DNA of 37,208 bases, taken from assembly GCA_036495195.1 (NCBI GenBank), contig DASXNH010000046.1:1-37208 (forward strand), read 5' to 3'. How positions within the stretch are numbered: the stretch's first letter is position 1; each line of letters begins with the position of its first letter. The translations under genes were made by a program, and so were the position numbers. Shown here piece by piece: positions 1 through 7,413 of this stretch. Below the pieces are notes generated by a model. The model did no database searches and had not been told where the DNA came from. It worked only from the letters and a program-made list of their open reading frames with translations. The DNA comes from Palsa-872 sp036495195 (GTDB taxonomy: Bacteria; Chloroflexota; Dormibacteria; Dormibacterales; Dormibacteraceae).

Positions 1-2
1 CG

Positions 3-170
3 CAGTCCAGGCCGGCCGACATCGCGCGCGCGCTTCAGCTGTTGATGACGGAATCGTCCTACCGCGTCGCCGCCGTCGCATTGCAGGCGGCAATCTTTAA
101 CGCACGCGCGCGGGGGGGTGCGGTTGCCGAGCTCGAGGCTCTCGCGGCGGGTCGTGCCGGGCCCGGGTGA
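3..170 (+). CDS. 3' end of an unidentified protein (possibly a glycosyltransferase C-terminus)
   Basis: An open frame runs from the window edge to a TGA at 168-170 and gives 55 residues of the C-terminal end of a protein. It is alanine- and arginine-rich and helical, with a segment reading SYRVAAVALQAAI followed by AELEALAAG. The pattern of a short helix before 'SYR.AA..L', then a terminal 'A..LE.L' helix, resembles the last helices of MGT/UGT-type glycosyltransferases, but the fragment is too short to be sure. The gene lies 83 bases upstream of the LLM oxidoreductase on the same strand. Nothing else can be said without the upstream sequence. Confidence 0.45.
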   Translation, partial: QSRPADIARALQLLMTESSYRVAAVALQAAIFNARARGGAVAELEALAAGRAGPG

Positions 171-253
171 TACTCCGGCGGCCGGGCGGATAGACACCCA
201 AGATTGATCTCCGGTCAGGGAATGCTCAGCCGCAGCCGGGCGTTTTTCCAGAT

Positions 254-1213
254 ATGAGTGTTTTGTTCGGATTCCACATGCCCAGCTTCACGTTTCCCGG
301 CGTTCCCAACGACCAGCTGTTCGATCGCGTCGCCAAGAACACCAAGGCGGCCGAAAAGGCCGGCTTCGACCTGGTGACGGTGATGGACCACTTCTACCAG
401 ATCAGCGGTATCGGCCCGGAGACCGAGCCGATGATGGAGGCGTACACGACGCTGTCCGCCCTCGCGACCCAGACCTCACGAGTGAAGCTGGGCACCCTGG
501 TCACCGGCGTCACCTACCGAAACCCCGCCCTCTTGGCGAAGCAGGTGACGACGCTGGACGTCATCTCGAAGGGCCGGGCAATCTTCGGCATCGGAGCGGC
601 GTGGAACGAGTCCGAGCACATCGGGTACGGCTTCGAGTTTCCCCCCATCGGTCAGCGCATGGACCGCCTGGACGAGGCGCTGACGATCGCCAAGCTGATG
701 TTCACCCAGGATCGACCCTCGTTCGAGGGCAAGTACTACAAGATCGAGCGCGCGCTGAACGTCCCGCGGCCCGTGCAGGCCGGGGGCCCGAAGATCCTGA
801 TCGGCGGCACGGGCGAGCGGCGCACCCTCCGGCTGCTGGCCCAACACGGCGACATCGGCCACTGGTTCGCGTCGAGCATCGAAGAGCTGCAGCGCAAGAA
901 GCGGATCTTCGAGGAGCACTGCGCGGCCGTCAAGCGCAATCCTTCGGAGGTGCTGCTGACCCTGGGCGTCGGCGGACTGGTGCTGGCGAGGAGCGAGAAG
1001 GACGCCGCGCCGATAATCGCGAGCCTACCGCCGGAGCGGCGCGCCGTGGCCACTGCCGTGAACGTGGATCAGGCCGCGGAGCTGATCGGCAAATACATGG
1101 ACGCCGGATTCGGCGGCTTCACCTTCAACAACACCGTCCTGCTGAACGAGGAGTCGATGGGGCTCGCCGGTGAGCTGATCAAGGCCGTACGCGGGAGCTC
1201 GGTAACGGCCTAA
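254..1213 (+). CDS. LLM-class F420-dependent oxidoreductase
   Basis: A 319-residue luciferase-like (LLM) TIM-barrel oxidoreductase, probably using coenzyme F420 rather than FMN; the substrate cannot be told. Seen in the sequence: the N-terminal strand and 'AEKAGFDLVTVMDHF' (about residues 33-47), 'GTLVTGVTYRNPALLAKQ' (80-97), the 'FGIGAAWNESEH' loop (111-122) and the late 'PKILIGGTGERRTLRLLA' segment that binds the cofactor phosphate in this family. The length is normal for the family. The ATG at 254 gives the expected barrel start, although no clear Shine-Dalgarno sequence precedes it. It appears monocistronic: the next gene is convergent and ends at 1240. F420 dependence is inferred from similarity to the actinobacterial/Chloroflexota-type subfamily. 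Confidence 0.85.
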   Translation: MSVLFGFHMPSFTFPGVPNDQLFDRVAKNTKAAEKAGFDLVTVMDHFYQISGIGPETEPMMEAYTTLSALATQTSRVKLGTLVTGVTYRNPALLAKQVTTLDVISKGRAIFGIGAAWNESEHIGYGFEFPPIGQRMDRLDEALTIAKLMFTQDRPSFEGKYYKIERALNVPRPVQAGGPKILIGGTGERRTLRLLAQHGDIGHWFASSIEELQRKKRIFEEHCAAVKRNPSEVLLTLGVGGLVLARSEKDAAPIIASLPPERRAVATAVNVDQAAELIGKYMDAGFGGFTFNNTVLLNEESMGLAGELIKAVRGSSVTA

Positions 1214-1239
1214 TTCGGAGCGCCGACCACCCGGGTCGA

Positions 1240-3672
1240 TCAGCTGAAGGTGACGTGCACCCGCTTCCAGGTGTGGCCACCATCGGATGTCGCAAAGAGC
1301 TTGGGGCCAACCCACAAGAAGCCCGTATTGGAGTCGATGAACGTCAGGTTCCACTGACTCTGATCGGAGAACGAGTTGACGCGCGGAAGGTCAGCCCTGG
1401 CGTTGATCCACGTCTTGCCGCCATCTTTAGATTGTTCAACGGTGACTGAGAACGGACCGCCTCGCCCGCTTAGATCGTTGGTCACAATCGCCCAACCCCG
1501 GTTGGGATTGGTGAAGCTCAACGCCACGATGTACTGGTTCGAGCAGCGCGAGGCTCCGCCTTTGCCGATACACGTGAAATAGGACAGCCGTGGCAGTCCG
1601 TGCCTGACCCACGTCAGACCACCGTCCGTGGTCATGACAAGCAGTGGTCCGTCCCAATCAACCGCCGCCCCATCGGCCGAATCGAAGAAGCTCGGAAGCG
1701 TGCTATCGGGACAGCACTGCGATTTGACGATTGTCTGGGCGCTCCAGTTGGCGCCGCCGTCGTGGGTGACCGCCAGGCTTGGACTTGCGTTGTTGCACTG
1801 CACTTGCATCCAGCCCGTTGTCCTCGATGAGAAGTACAGCGACCCGGAAGCGCTGCAGCCGGTTAGCCTGAGCGCGACGTCCGCCGATACCAAGCTCCAC
1901 GTGTGCCCTGCATCGGATGTCGTGTATAGCCGTGGTCCGATGAGCAGCCAGCCGTTATTCGAGTCGACAAAGTCGATGGAGACGTTACCCAATCCTCCAG
2001 AGATCGCCGGCGTCACCGCGGCGCCGTGCCTCCATGTCGCACCTCCATCGGCGGTGCTGAAGACCACCACGCGATCCGCGCAGGCAGTCGAGCTGCCGGC
2101 CACCTCAGCTATCCACGCGTGGTCCGGATCCAGGTAGTAGCCAGCTCCGTAGGCTGAACGGTAAGGAGCCGATGGTGGCCCGACATTGGTCCAATCTGCG
2201 CCACCGTCGGTTGTGCGACGCGCGCCGGCTGCCCACCCGGAGGTGGCGTTGAACATTTTCACTGCAATCGGAGCCGCGCCGGCGCCGGGATCGACCGGCA
2301 CGTTGCAGATCTGATTTCCAATCGATCGGTACGGAGCAGGAAGGGCCCAGTTCTTGCCCCCGTCGTGGGTGACCCACGCTATTGGTGAGTTCGAAACATT
2401 GGCAAAGCCCGTTGTTGCATCAATGAACTGGAAGTCGTTGACGTTCCGCCCCGCAAACAGCCCGGCCTTGACCACCGCCCAAACGCGCCCGCCATCTGTG
2501 GAGGAGTAGAGCGTGGTCAGCTTGGTGCCCCTGTCGAACGCGAAATAAAAACCCGTGGCGCCATCAACGAAGTCGACCTGGCTGGTCGGGGTGCTCGCAC
2601 CAGCCAGCCACGTTTGCCCTGCGTCTGCGGTCCGGTACACCAGGGTGCCGGATGGACATGTCACCAAAAGCACGCCGACTTTGGCGCTGAAGATCGGCGG
2701 CATCGCGCCACAGGTCAGATCGGTTGAAGGCAGGCTCACGGCCCTCCAGGTAGCGCCGCCATCTCTCGTGACAGCCACCACCTGCGGACCGAAGACCTGG
2801 GCCGAGTTCGTTCCGGGGCCTTGCGCGCAGTCCCAGGTCAGCCACCCTGTGGTGAGGCTCGAAAAAGTCAATCCCGTCTGGTTGCACGGGAGGCCGGCAT
2901 TACCCAGCACGGAGCCGTCCCCGGACGATCCGCTCGCCTTGAGGGCCCAGTTGATTCCGCCGTCTGAGGTGGCGAACAGGTCTCGGACTGAACGATTGGA
3001 CCCATTGGAAGCAAAGCTGTCAGTGAGAAGCCATCCGTGGAGATCGTCGAAGAAATCGAGCTCGGTGCTCGGTCCGCTGCCTCGAATTGGCTGGCTCGTT
3101 CGCCAGGTTGCGCCGCCGTCGGCGGTGGACATGACAAACAGCTCGCCGACCATGGGGCCCGCGCAGGGTCCCTTGCCAGAGCACCCGCTGCCGTTCGTGG
3201 CCTCGGTCACCCAGGCGTGGTTGGCGTCGAGGGCGCAAACCGTCCCGCCGCCCTTGCCCGCGACTGGAATCGCCGGCGGCGAAACGTCTCGCCATGTCGT
3301 ACCGCCATCCGTCGTCCGCGCGGTCCCCTGCCAACCGACCTTGGCCGTGATCATGTCAACGTTGGTGCTCGCGCACGAGCGGGACACAGCGCCGAGATGC
3401 GGGTGGATTGGTATCGGTTGCAAGACAAAGCGATGGATGGCCAGGAAGGCTCCACCGACGGCCACCAGCAGCAGCACGACCAGGGCGATGGCCAGCAACC
3501 TCGTGGCGCCGGGCGACAGGGTCAGCCCAAACCGCCGCCTCTGCCTGGCGCCGAGCTGCTCGCGGTGGCGGCGCCGCAGCTCCGTCCGAACGTTCGCCGC
3601 CAGCCATGGCGCCGGCGGGGTGACTGCGTCCAGGGCATGGCGGAACTCGTTGCGCAGGCTAAGGTCTTCCAC
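1240..3672 (-). CDS. Membrane-anchored Ycf48/BNR-type beta-propeller protein, probable partner of the ECF sigma factor
   Basis: An 810-residue protein with three parts. Residues 1-58 are cytosolic, basic and helical; 59-80 form one strongly hydrophobic transmembrane segment; residues from about 90 on are a long extracytoplasmic region. That region carries 14 copies of a short motif of the form (T/S)xDGGxTW (for example TTDGGTTW, TADGGATW, SDGGHTW), typical of BNR/Ycf48-like propeller blades, roughly one every 45-60 residues. Fourteen motifs would fit two seven-bladed propellers. The start overlaps the end of the sigma gene by 14 bases, so the two are translationally coupled. By position and topology it is probably an anti-sigma-like sensor, but the cytosolic part has no zinc-binding HxxxCxxC motif, so this role is inferred. 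The ligand is unknown. Confidence 0.8.
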   Translation of the reverse strand: MEDLSLRNEFRHALDAVTPPAPWLAANVRTELRRRHREQLGARQRRRFGLTLSPGATRLLAIALVVLLLVAVGGAFLAIHRFVLQPIPIHPHLGAVSRSCASTNVDMITAKVGWQGTARTTDGGTTWRDVSPPAIPVAGKGGGTVCALDANHAWVTEATNGSGCSGKGPCAGPMVGELFVMSTADGGATWRTSQPIRGSGPSTELDFFDDLHGWLLTDSFASNGSNRSVRDLFATSDGGINWALKASGSSGDGSVLGNAGLPCNQTGLTFSSLTTGWLTWDCAQGPGTNSAQVFGPQVVAVTRDGGATWRAVSLPSTDLTCGAMPPIFSAKVGVLLVTCPSGTLVYRTADAGQTWLAGASTPTSQVDFVDGATGFYFAFDRGTKLTTLYSSTDGGRVWAVVKAGLFAGRNVNDFQFIDATTGFANVSNSPIAWVTHDGGKNWALPAPYRSIGNQICNVPVDPGAGAAPIAVKMFNATSGWAAGARRTTDGGADWTNVGPPSAPYRSAYGAGYYLDPDHAWIAEVAGSSTACADRVVVFSTADGGATWRHGAAVTPAISGGLGNVSIDFVDSNNGWLLIGPRLYTTSDAGHTWSLVSADVALRLTGCSASGSLYFSSRTTGWMQVQCNNASPSLAVTHDGGANWSAQTIVKSQCCPDSTLPSFFDSADGAAVDWDGPLLVMTTDGGLTWVRHGLPRLSYFTCIGKGGASRCSNQYIVALSFTNPNRGWAIVTNDLSGRGGPFSVTVEQSKDGGKTWINARADLPRVNSFSDQSQWNLTFIDSNTGFLWVGPKLFATSDGGHTWKRVHVTFS

Positions 3673-4195
3673 GCTGAGCCTCCATCCGCCTCTTCAACTC
3701 CTGGGTGGCGCGGAGAAGACGGCTTTCGACGCCATGCTCGCTCGAGCCGGTGATGACCGCTATTTCGCCCAGCGGCAGGTCCAGGTACCAATGAAGAACC
3801 AGCACCATCCGTTTCGCAGGCTCCATCGCTCGAAGCGCCCTGCGCAGCTCGACTCCCTCCAGGATCGTGTCTTCCCGCGGCTGCACGATCCCCTCCGTCT
3901 GATCAGCGCGAAGCACGCCCCACCATCGCGATCGCATGGTCGAGCGGCACTCATTGGCGACGATGCCGAGAAACCACGGCCGCATCTCGGACCCCTCGCG
4001 CAGGCGGTCGAGCTTTTTCCACGCTTTGATCGCGGCCTCCTGGACCGCGTCTTCGGCCGCCTGGTGGTCGTGCAGAAACCCGCAGGCGAGACGGTAGCCC
4101 TGATCCAGCAGCGGCTCGAGCAGAAGCTCGAAAGCCGCGTCGTCGCCCTCTTTGGCGGCCTGGACGAGGTGCAGCGAGCCGGGCTGGACGGCCAT
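3659..4195 (-). CDS. ECF-type RNA polymerase sigma factor
   Basis: A 178-residue sigma-70 family protein of the extracytoplasmic-function class, with only regions 2 and 4. Region 2 covers about residues 10-80 and includes 'AEDAVQEAAIKAWKKLD' and 'RPWFLGIVANECRS', matching the core-binding and -10 recognition helices. Region 4 covers about residues 110-172, with 'LGEIAVITGSSEHGVESRLL' as the helix-turn-helix that reads the -35 element. It is followed, with a 14-base overlap, by the membrane propeller gene. A promoter-like element just upstream (4203-4234) matches two others nearby, so the gene probably activates itself. The -10 box lies only nine bases from the ATG, implying a leaderless or nearly leaderless message. 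Confidence 0.92.
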   Translation of the reverse strand: MAVQPGSLHLVQAAKEGDDAAFELLLEPLLDQGYRLACGFLHDHQAAEDAVQEAAIKAWKKLDRLREGSEMRPWFLGIVANECRSTMRSRWWGVLRADQTEGIVQPREDTILEGVELRRALRAMEPAKRMVLVLHWYLDLPLGEIAVITGSSEHGVESRLLRATQELKRRMEAQRGRP

Positions 4196-4202
4196 CTACT
4201 TT

Positions 4203-4234
4203 CCTATACGGTCGGAGCCCTCAAATCTCCGTCA
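4203..4234 (-). promoter_or_regulatory. Predicted ECF sigma promoter upstream of the sigma gene (autoregulation)
   Basis: On the minus strand TGACGGAGATT (4234-4224) is followed by exactly 13 bases and then CGTATAGG (4210-4203). The preceding TTGC is also shared with the element at 4305. The layout resembles known ECF promoters (a TGAAC-like -35 and a CGTC/CGTA-like -10). The distance to the sigma ATG is nine bases after CGTATA. Recognition by the neighbouring sigma factor is inferred. Confidence 0.65.
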
Positions 4235-4304
4235 GCAATCTAGACCGTAATTGCTGCGCGTGGCCCACGAATTGCCGGCGGTGCCGCAATCGACCGAAGG
4301 TTGC

Positions 4305-4336
4305 TGACGGAAATCAGGCTCGCCGCCGCGTACATC
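4305..4336 (+). promoter_or_regulatory. Predicted ECF sigma promoter of the lipoprotein/C39-peptidase operon
   Basis: TGACGGAAATC (4305-4315), 13 bases, then CGTACATC (4329-4336). It is divergent from the element upstream of the sigma gene, 70 bases away. The ATG of the first gene lies 38 bases after the -10 hexamer, behind a strong GGAGGTGAGG ribosome-binding site at 4360-4369. Confidence 0.65.
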
Positions 4337-4372
4337 GAACATAGGTCCAATTCGCGGCAGGAGGTGAGGTCC

Positions 4373-5015
4373 ATGGCGCGTCGGCTTGCCATCGGCAGTT
4401 TTCAGGTTCTGCTCCTACTGGTAACCATCGCCTGCGGGCAGCAGTCGGTGGCCTCGCATTCACCGACGATGCTCAGGGCGTCGCCAACGCCAACCGCAAG
4501 CACGTCCCCGACCATGAGCCCGGCCGATGCGGCAGAACTCGCCAAGCTCGAAGCGCGGCCGATGAGGGTCCCGCTACTTCGTGCAGGCCAGGCGTGTCAT
4601 TGATCCATCGACCGGCCTGTGGGGCGCTGCACCCGTGTACGTCGCAGGTGGCGTGCACACCCACACCTCCTGGGGCGACTTCTACGATGTCAGCGGCATG
4701 ACCAAACCTGGTCTCGCCGGGCCGATCCTGCTCCGAGGCCGCGATCTGAAGGCGGCGAGCCACCCGATTGTCTTCATCGGTCCGTACGCCACCGGCCGCG
4801 TGTTCGCCTCCGAACCGACCTTCGGACCCCTGTACGTGGACCTTGCTTTCGACACGGCGCATCCGCCAATTGCCACGTACCCGGTAGATGGCACCAACTA
4901 TGTGCTGTGGACTTGGCGTCAGGGAATTGCCACCGGCTGGACCGGCTGCATAAGCTTCCAGGTTGACGGGCCCTCGTTCACAGAGATAATCGCAGTCAAC
5001 GTGCCCACCGTCTGA
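4373..5015 (+). pseudogene. Exported lipoprotein of unknown function, interrupted by an apparent frameshift
   Basis: The first frame begins at ATG 4373 after the GGAGGTGAGG ribosome-binding site and encodes a signal peptide with lipobox (LLLVTIACGQQ), a Ser/Pro/Thr linker and 'RPMRVPLLRAGQACH' before a TGA at 4601-4603. The reading then continues in the +1 frame: 'STGLWGAAPVYVAGG', 'HTSWGDFYDVSGMT', 'GPILLRGRDL', 'GWTGCISFQVDGP', ending at 5015. Together these form one domain known from secreted actinobacterial/Chloroflexota proteins (RPLxLPxLxPGxxCP, then GPVY and SGWTGCxxFQxDG). The function of the domain is unknown. The break could be a real mutation, one extra base in the assembly, or (less likely) programmed slippage. 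It is the first gene behind the ECF-like promoter and is followed after one base by the C39 peptidase gene. Confidence 0.65.
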
Positions 5016-5016
5016 G

Positions 5017-5784
5017 ATGCCATTCCCTACTGTCGAACCCGTGAAACGCGCCATCGTTCTGGTCCTCCTGGCCATGGCGGCGTCGAGCGCGTGTGTCTTT
5101 CAACCTTCGGCCTCGACTCGCAGACCCCTGGTTGAAGCCAGCACGCGAAGTCCAGTCACCTCGTCGCCGGACTCCCGCCCGCAACTGCTCAGCCTTCCAC
5201 GTGCGGTCGTGTTGCGCGTTCCGTTCACGACGCAAGCCCCTCTGGGTGACTGGTCGGCACGACAGCACACTTGTGAGGAGGCCAGCCTGCTCATGGTCGA
5301 CGACTACCTGCTCGGCGATCGGTCAGGTCGCCTGATCGACCCTCTGCTCGCGGACCGCGCAATCCGCCAGATCACCGTGTGGAAGCCTGCAGTCGATCTG
5401 ACTCCGCAGCAGCTGGGCGAGGTCGCGCAGGAGCACATGGGTTGGACGTATACCGTCCAACCCGCGGCGCCGCTGGCAATGGAGCAGCAGCTGGCCCTGG
5501 GGCGCCCGCTCATCGTCGGGGTGCGAACGCACGGGCTGGGCAATCCAACCTATCCAGGCTATTTCACTCACCACGAGCAGCCCGGTTGGTCGGTTTCGCA
5601 CTACCTGGTGGTGGTTGGCTATGACTCATCAGGGAGGTTCATCCTCAACGACCCTGGAATTACGCTCGGCCACGGCTACCGCATCACGTTCGATCAGCTG
5701 ATGCGCGCGATCGACGACCTCGACCACGCGTATCCAAATCTTGATGCGGGCCGGGTGTTTCTGACCTTGTCCGCCGCCTCTTGA
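5017..5784 (+). CDS. Exported C39-like (papain-fold) cysteine peptidase lipoprotein
   Basis: A 255-residue protein with a signal peptide ending in a lipobox (LAMAASSAC, Cys26), a low-complexity linker, and a Peptidase_C39_2 domain from about residue 66. Visible motifs are 'VPFTTQAPLGDW', the catalytic 'CEEAS' (Cys86), 'SHYLVVVGYD' with the catalytic His195, and 'LNDPG' (Asp212). It is thus predicted to be a membrane-tethered extracytoplasmic cysteine peptidase; the substrate is unknown. ATG 5017 follows the previous stop by one base, but GTG 5041 would give a more ordinary signal peptide (Met-Lys-Arg then a hydrophobic core) and is an equally good start. It sits in the same predicted operon as the frameshifted lipoprotein and just upstream of the third promoter element. 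Confidence 0.82.
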   Translation: MPFPTVEPVKRAIVLVLLAMAASSACVFQPSASTRRPLVEASTRSPVTSSPDSRPQLLSLPRAVVLRVPFTTQAPLGDWSARQHTCEEASLLMVDDYLLGDRSGRLIDPLLADRAIRQITVWKPAVDLTPQQLGEVAQEHMGWTYTVQPAAPLAMEQQLALGRPLIVGVRTHGLGNPTYPGYFTHHEQPGWSVSHYLVVVGYDSSGRFILNDPGITLGHGYRITFDQLMRAIDDLDHAYPNLDAGRVFLTLSAAS

Positions 5785-5790
5785 AATTCC

Positions 5791-5822
5791 TGACGGAAAT
5801 CTCCTGCCCGTAGACGTATAGC
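5791..5822 (+). promoter_or_regulatory. Predicted ECF sigma promoter of the SnoaL-like/lipoprotein pair
   Basis: TGACGGAAATC (5791-5801), 13 bases, then CGTATAGC (5815-5822). It starts seven bases after the C39 peptidase stop codon. The ATG of the next gene is 36 bases after the -10 hexamer, almost the same as at the 4305 element (38 bases). Confidence 0.65.
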
Positions 5823-5856
5823 TGGTAAGAGCTCGCACTTCTAGGAGGGCAGGACG

Positions 5857-6285
5857 ATGTCAGCGAAACAGGTACTCGAGCAGGCGATCGCGGCCTTCAA
5901 CGCCAAGGATGAGTCGAGATTCGTCGCCCTGGCCAGCCCAAGCATTGAGCTGCCTTCACCTGGCGGACTCAACTTTCATGGGCAGGATGGATTTCGCCAG
6001 TGGTTCCGACTCTGGACCGACGCGTTTCCCGATCGCCAGGTCCGGTATCACAACATCGTCGGCGACGCCGACCAGGTGCTCGGAGAAGGCACCTTCATTG
6101 GCACGCATACAGGGCCGCTGCGTCTGCCGACCGGCGATGTGCCGCCGACCGGCAAGCACGTGACCCTCGACTACGTGGCGGTCCAGCGGGTTTCGAATGG
6201 AAAGATCACCTACCTGCGCCATTACCTGGACGTCATGGAGCTGATGATGCAGCTGGGCCTCGTTGGAGCCGAAGCGAAAGCTTGA
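5857..6285 (+). CDS. SnoaL-like / ester-cyclase family protein
   Basis: A 142-residue NTF2-fold protein of the SnoaL-like polyketide cyclase/ester cyclase family. The N-terminal helix 'AIAAFNAKDESRFVALASP', 'FRQWFRLWTDAFPD' (about residues 48-61), 'GEGTFIGTHTGPL' and 'DYVAVQRVSNGKITYLRHY' (near the C-terminus) are the usual marks of the fold. Members bind small molecules in a cone-shaped pocket, and many lack a known reaction. There is no signal peptide, so it is cytosolic. The start follows a strong AGGAGGGCAGG ribosome-binding site. It is the first gene behind the promoter at 5791 and is followed after 25 bases by a lipoprotein gene, so both are probably under the ECF sigma factor. Confidence 0.85.
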   Translation: MSAKQVLEQAIAAFNAKDESRFVALASPSIELPSPGGLNFHGQDGFRQWFRLWTDAFPDRQVRYHNIVGDADQVLGEGTFIGTHTGPLRLPTGDVPPTGKHVTLDYVAVQRVSNGKITYLRHYLDVMELMMQLGLVGAEAKA

Positions 6286-6310
6286 CCCAGTACCTGAAAT
6301 GGGAGCCTCG

Positions 6311-6901
6311 GTGAGTCTGCTGCGACGCCGCGAATTGGCGGTTGCGTCAATTCTCGGCGTCATGCTGGGCGGGTTTTCGACTGCATGCGGTAGCTCGCCG
6401 ACACAGGCGAGCTTAACTTCGCCGACCCCGACCCCGACCCCGGCCGTCGTCGCCTCGCCTACGCCGGATGCCGCCACGCTGAACTACGTCGCGCTGATCA
6501 AGACCTACTGGATCCAGATCCAGGCCGCCGACGAGGCGACGAGCACAACGAATGTTGCGGCGCTGGTGTGCCTAGGCAAGGTCACGCGGACGGCGCCCAA
6601 CCAGGTGCAGTTCGTGGATCCGCAGAAGTGTCACGCGAGGATGGTTGTGAGCCTTATCGTTCATGAAAGCTTCTTGGCTGCTTTAAGGACCACCCCAGCG
6701 CCGCCCCAGTTTGCCGCCGACGATCACGCCTTTCGGACTCAGCTCCCAAAGGGAATCTCGCATTTGAAGGCGCTGATTGCCCTGACGGCGAAAGGAACCA
6801 AGACTGCAGTGCTGCAGGCTGCTGAAACCTACGTAAACGACTTCTTGCCGATGGTCACTGACGCCCTGGACGACGTTGACCCGTCAGTGGTGCACAACTG
6901 A
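6311..6901 (+). CDS. Lipoprotein of unknown function
   Basis: GTG 6311 is preceded by GGGAG at a five-base spacing and gives a signal peptide with three arginines, a hydrophobic core and the lipobox 'GGFSTACGSS'. In-frame ATGs at 6299 and 6263 are possible but give a less natural N-terminus. A linker rich in Thr/Pro (about 6420-6475, partly encoded by repeats of ccgacc) is followed by a mostly helical domain of about 140 residues with two cysteines ('AALVCLGKV' and 'DPQKCHARM') that could form a disulfide. I do not recognise the family. It is the second gene of the pair behind the promoter at 5791. Confidence 0.7.
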   Translation: MSLLRRRELAVASILGVMLGGFSTACGSSPTQASLTSPTPTPTPAVVASPTPDAATLNYVALIKTYWIQIQAADEATSTTNVAALVCLGKVTRTAPNQVQFVDPQKCHARMVVSLIVHESFLAALRTTPAPPQFAADDHAFRTQLPKGISHLKALIALTAKGTKTAVLQAAETYVNDFLPMVTDALDDVDPSVVHN

Positions 6902-6928
6902 GCGGAAAACGATCGATGCGCGGGTTGG

Positions 6929-7273
6929 TCAGCCGTTGTCCAGCTTCAGCGCCTGCCTGATGTAATCCTCCAAGGCCGGCCTGTTGACATCGGCAAGGGT
7001 TCGCATCTTCACGTGCCTGGTGCCTGCCCTTGCGGTGCCCCGCAGCAGGTTGTAGTTGTCCTGCAGCCTCACTCCCCGCGTAAAGCTCAAGGTGACGTCC
7101 TTTTTAGGGGGATTGATCCAGGCAAACAGCGACTTGCCCTTGTACACCGGCATGCCGTAGCTCATCACCTCTTCGGCAGCCGGAGCGCACTCCTTTATCA
7201 GCGCTCTGATCGCGGCGACCACAGGCTTGAACTCGGGCGCTACATTCGCCTTGACGAACTCATCAACTGTCAT
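6929..7273 (-). CDS. DUF1801 domain protein
   Basis: A 114-residue cytosolic protein of the DUF1801 (YdhG-like) family. The pattern is typical: 'VAAIRALIKECAPAAEEVMS', 'YGMPVYKGKSLFAWINPPKK', 'VTLSFTRG' and a C-terminal helix. The biochemical role of the family is not settled; some members have been described as iron-chaperone-like. The start is supported by GGAGGGG five or so bases upstream. It stands alone, convergent with the lipoprotein gene that ends at 6901 and divergent from the methyltransferase gene. The 140-base divergent region between them shows nothing else recognisable. Confidence 0.82.
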   Translation of the reverse strand: MTVDEFVKANVAPEFKPVVAAIRALIKECAPAAEEVMSYGMPVYKGKSLFAWINPPKKDVTLSFTRGVRLQDNYNLLRGTARAGTRHVKMRTLADVNRPALEDYIRQALKLDNG

Positions 7274-7413
7274 TGCCCCTCCGTCAGTGCCACCGCGGGG
7301 ACTCGCCCAACTTCATCGCTCCTCCTCTTTATAGCTGGTTAGCCGACGACCAGGTCGCGCAACCCGGCCTCCAGAGATACCTCCTGCAGTAGTGTCTCGG
7401 CCACAATCCATCC

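Noticed and set aside
2555..4243. A 562-residue plus-strand open frame opposite the propeller and sigma genes
   Set aside because: It shows low-complexity shadow composition and no motifs; the minus strand has repeats and sigma domains.
4601..4603. TGA in the lipoprotein gene considered as a second selenocysteine codon
   Set aside because: The domain continues in the +1 frame, not in the same frame after the TGA, so a frameshift explains it.
6420..6446. Short ccgacc tandem repeats as a regulatory repeat
   Set aside because: They encode the Thr-Pro linker of the lipoprotein, a common low-complexity region.
7276..7286. TGACGGAG on the minus strand before the DUF1801 gene, resembling the ECF -35 box
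   Set aside because: It lies within a dozen bases of the ATG, serves as part of the ribosome-binding site GGAGGGG, and has no -10 box at the fixed spacing.
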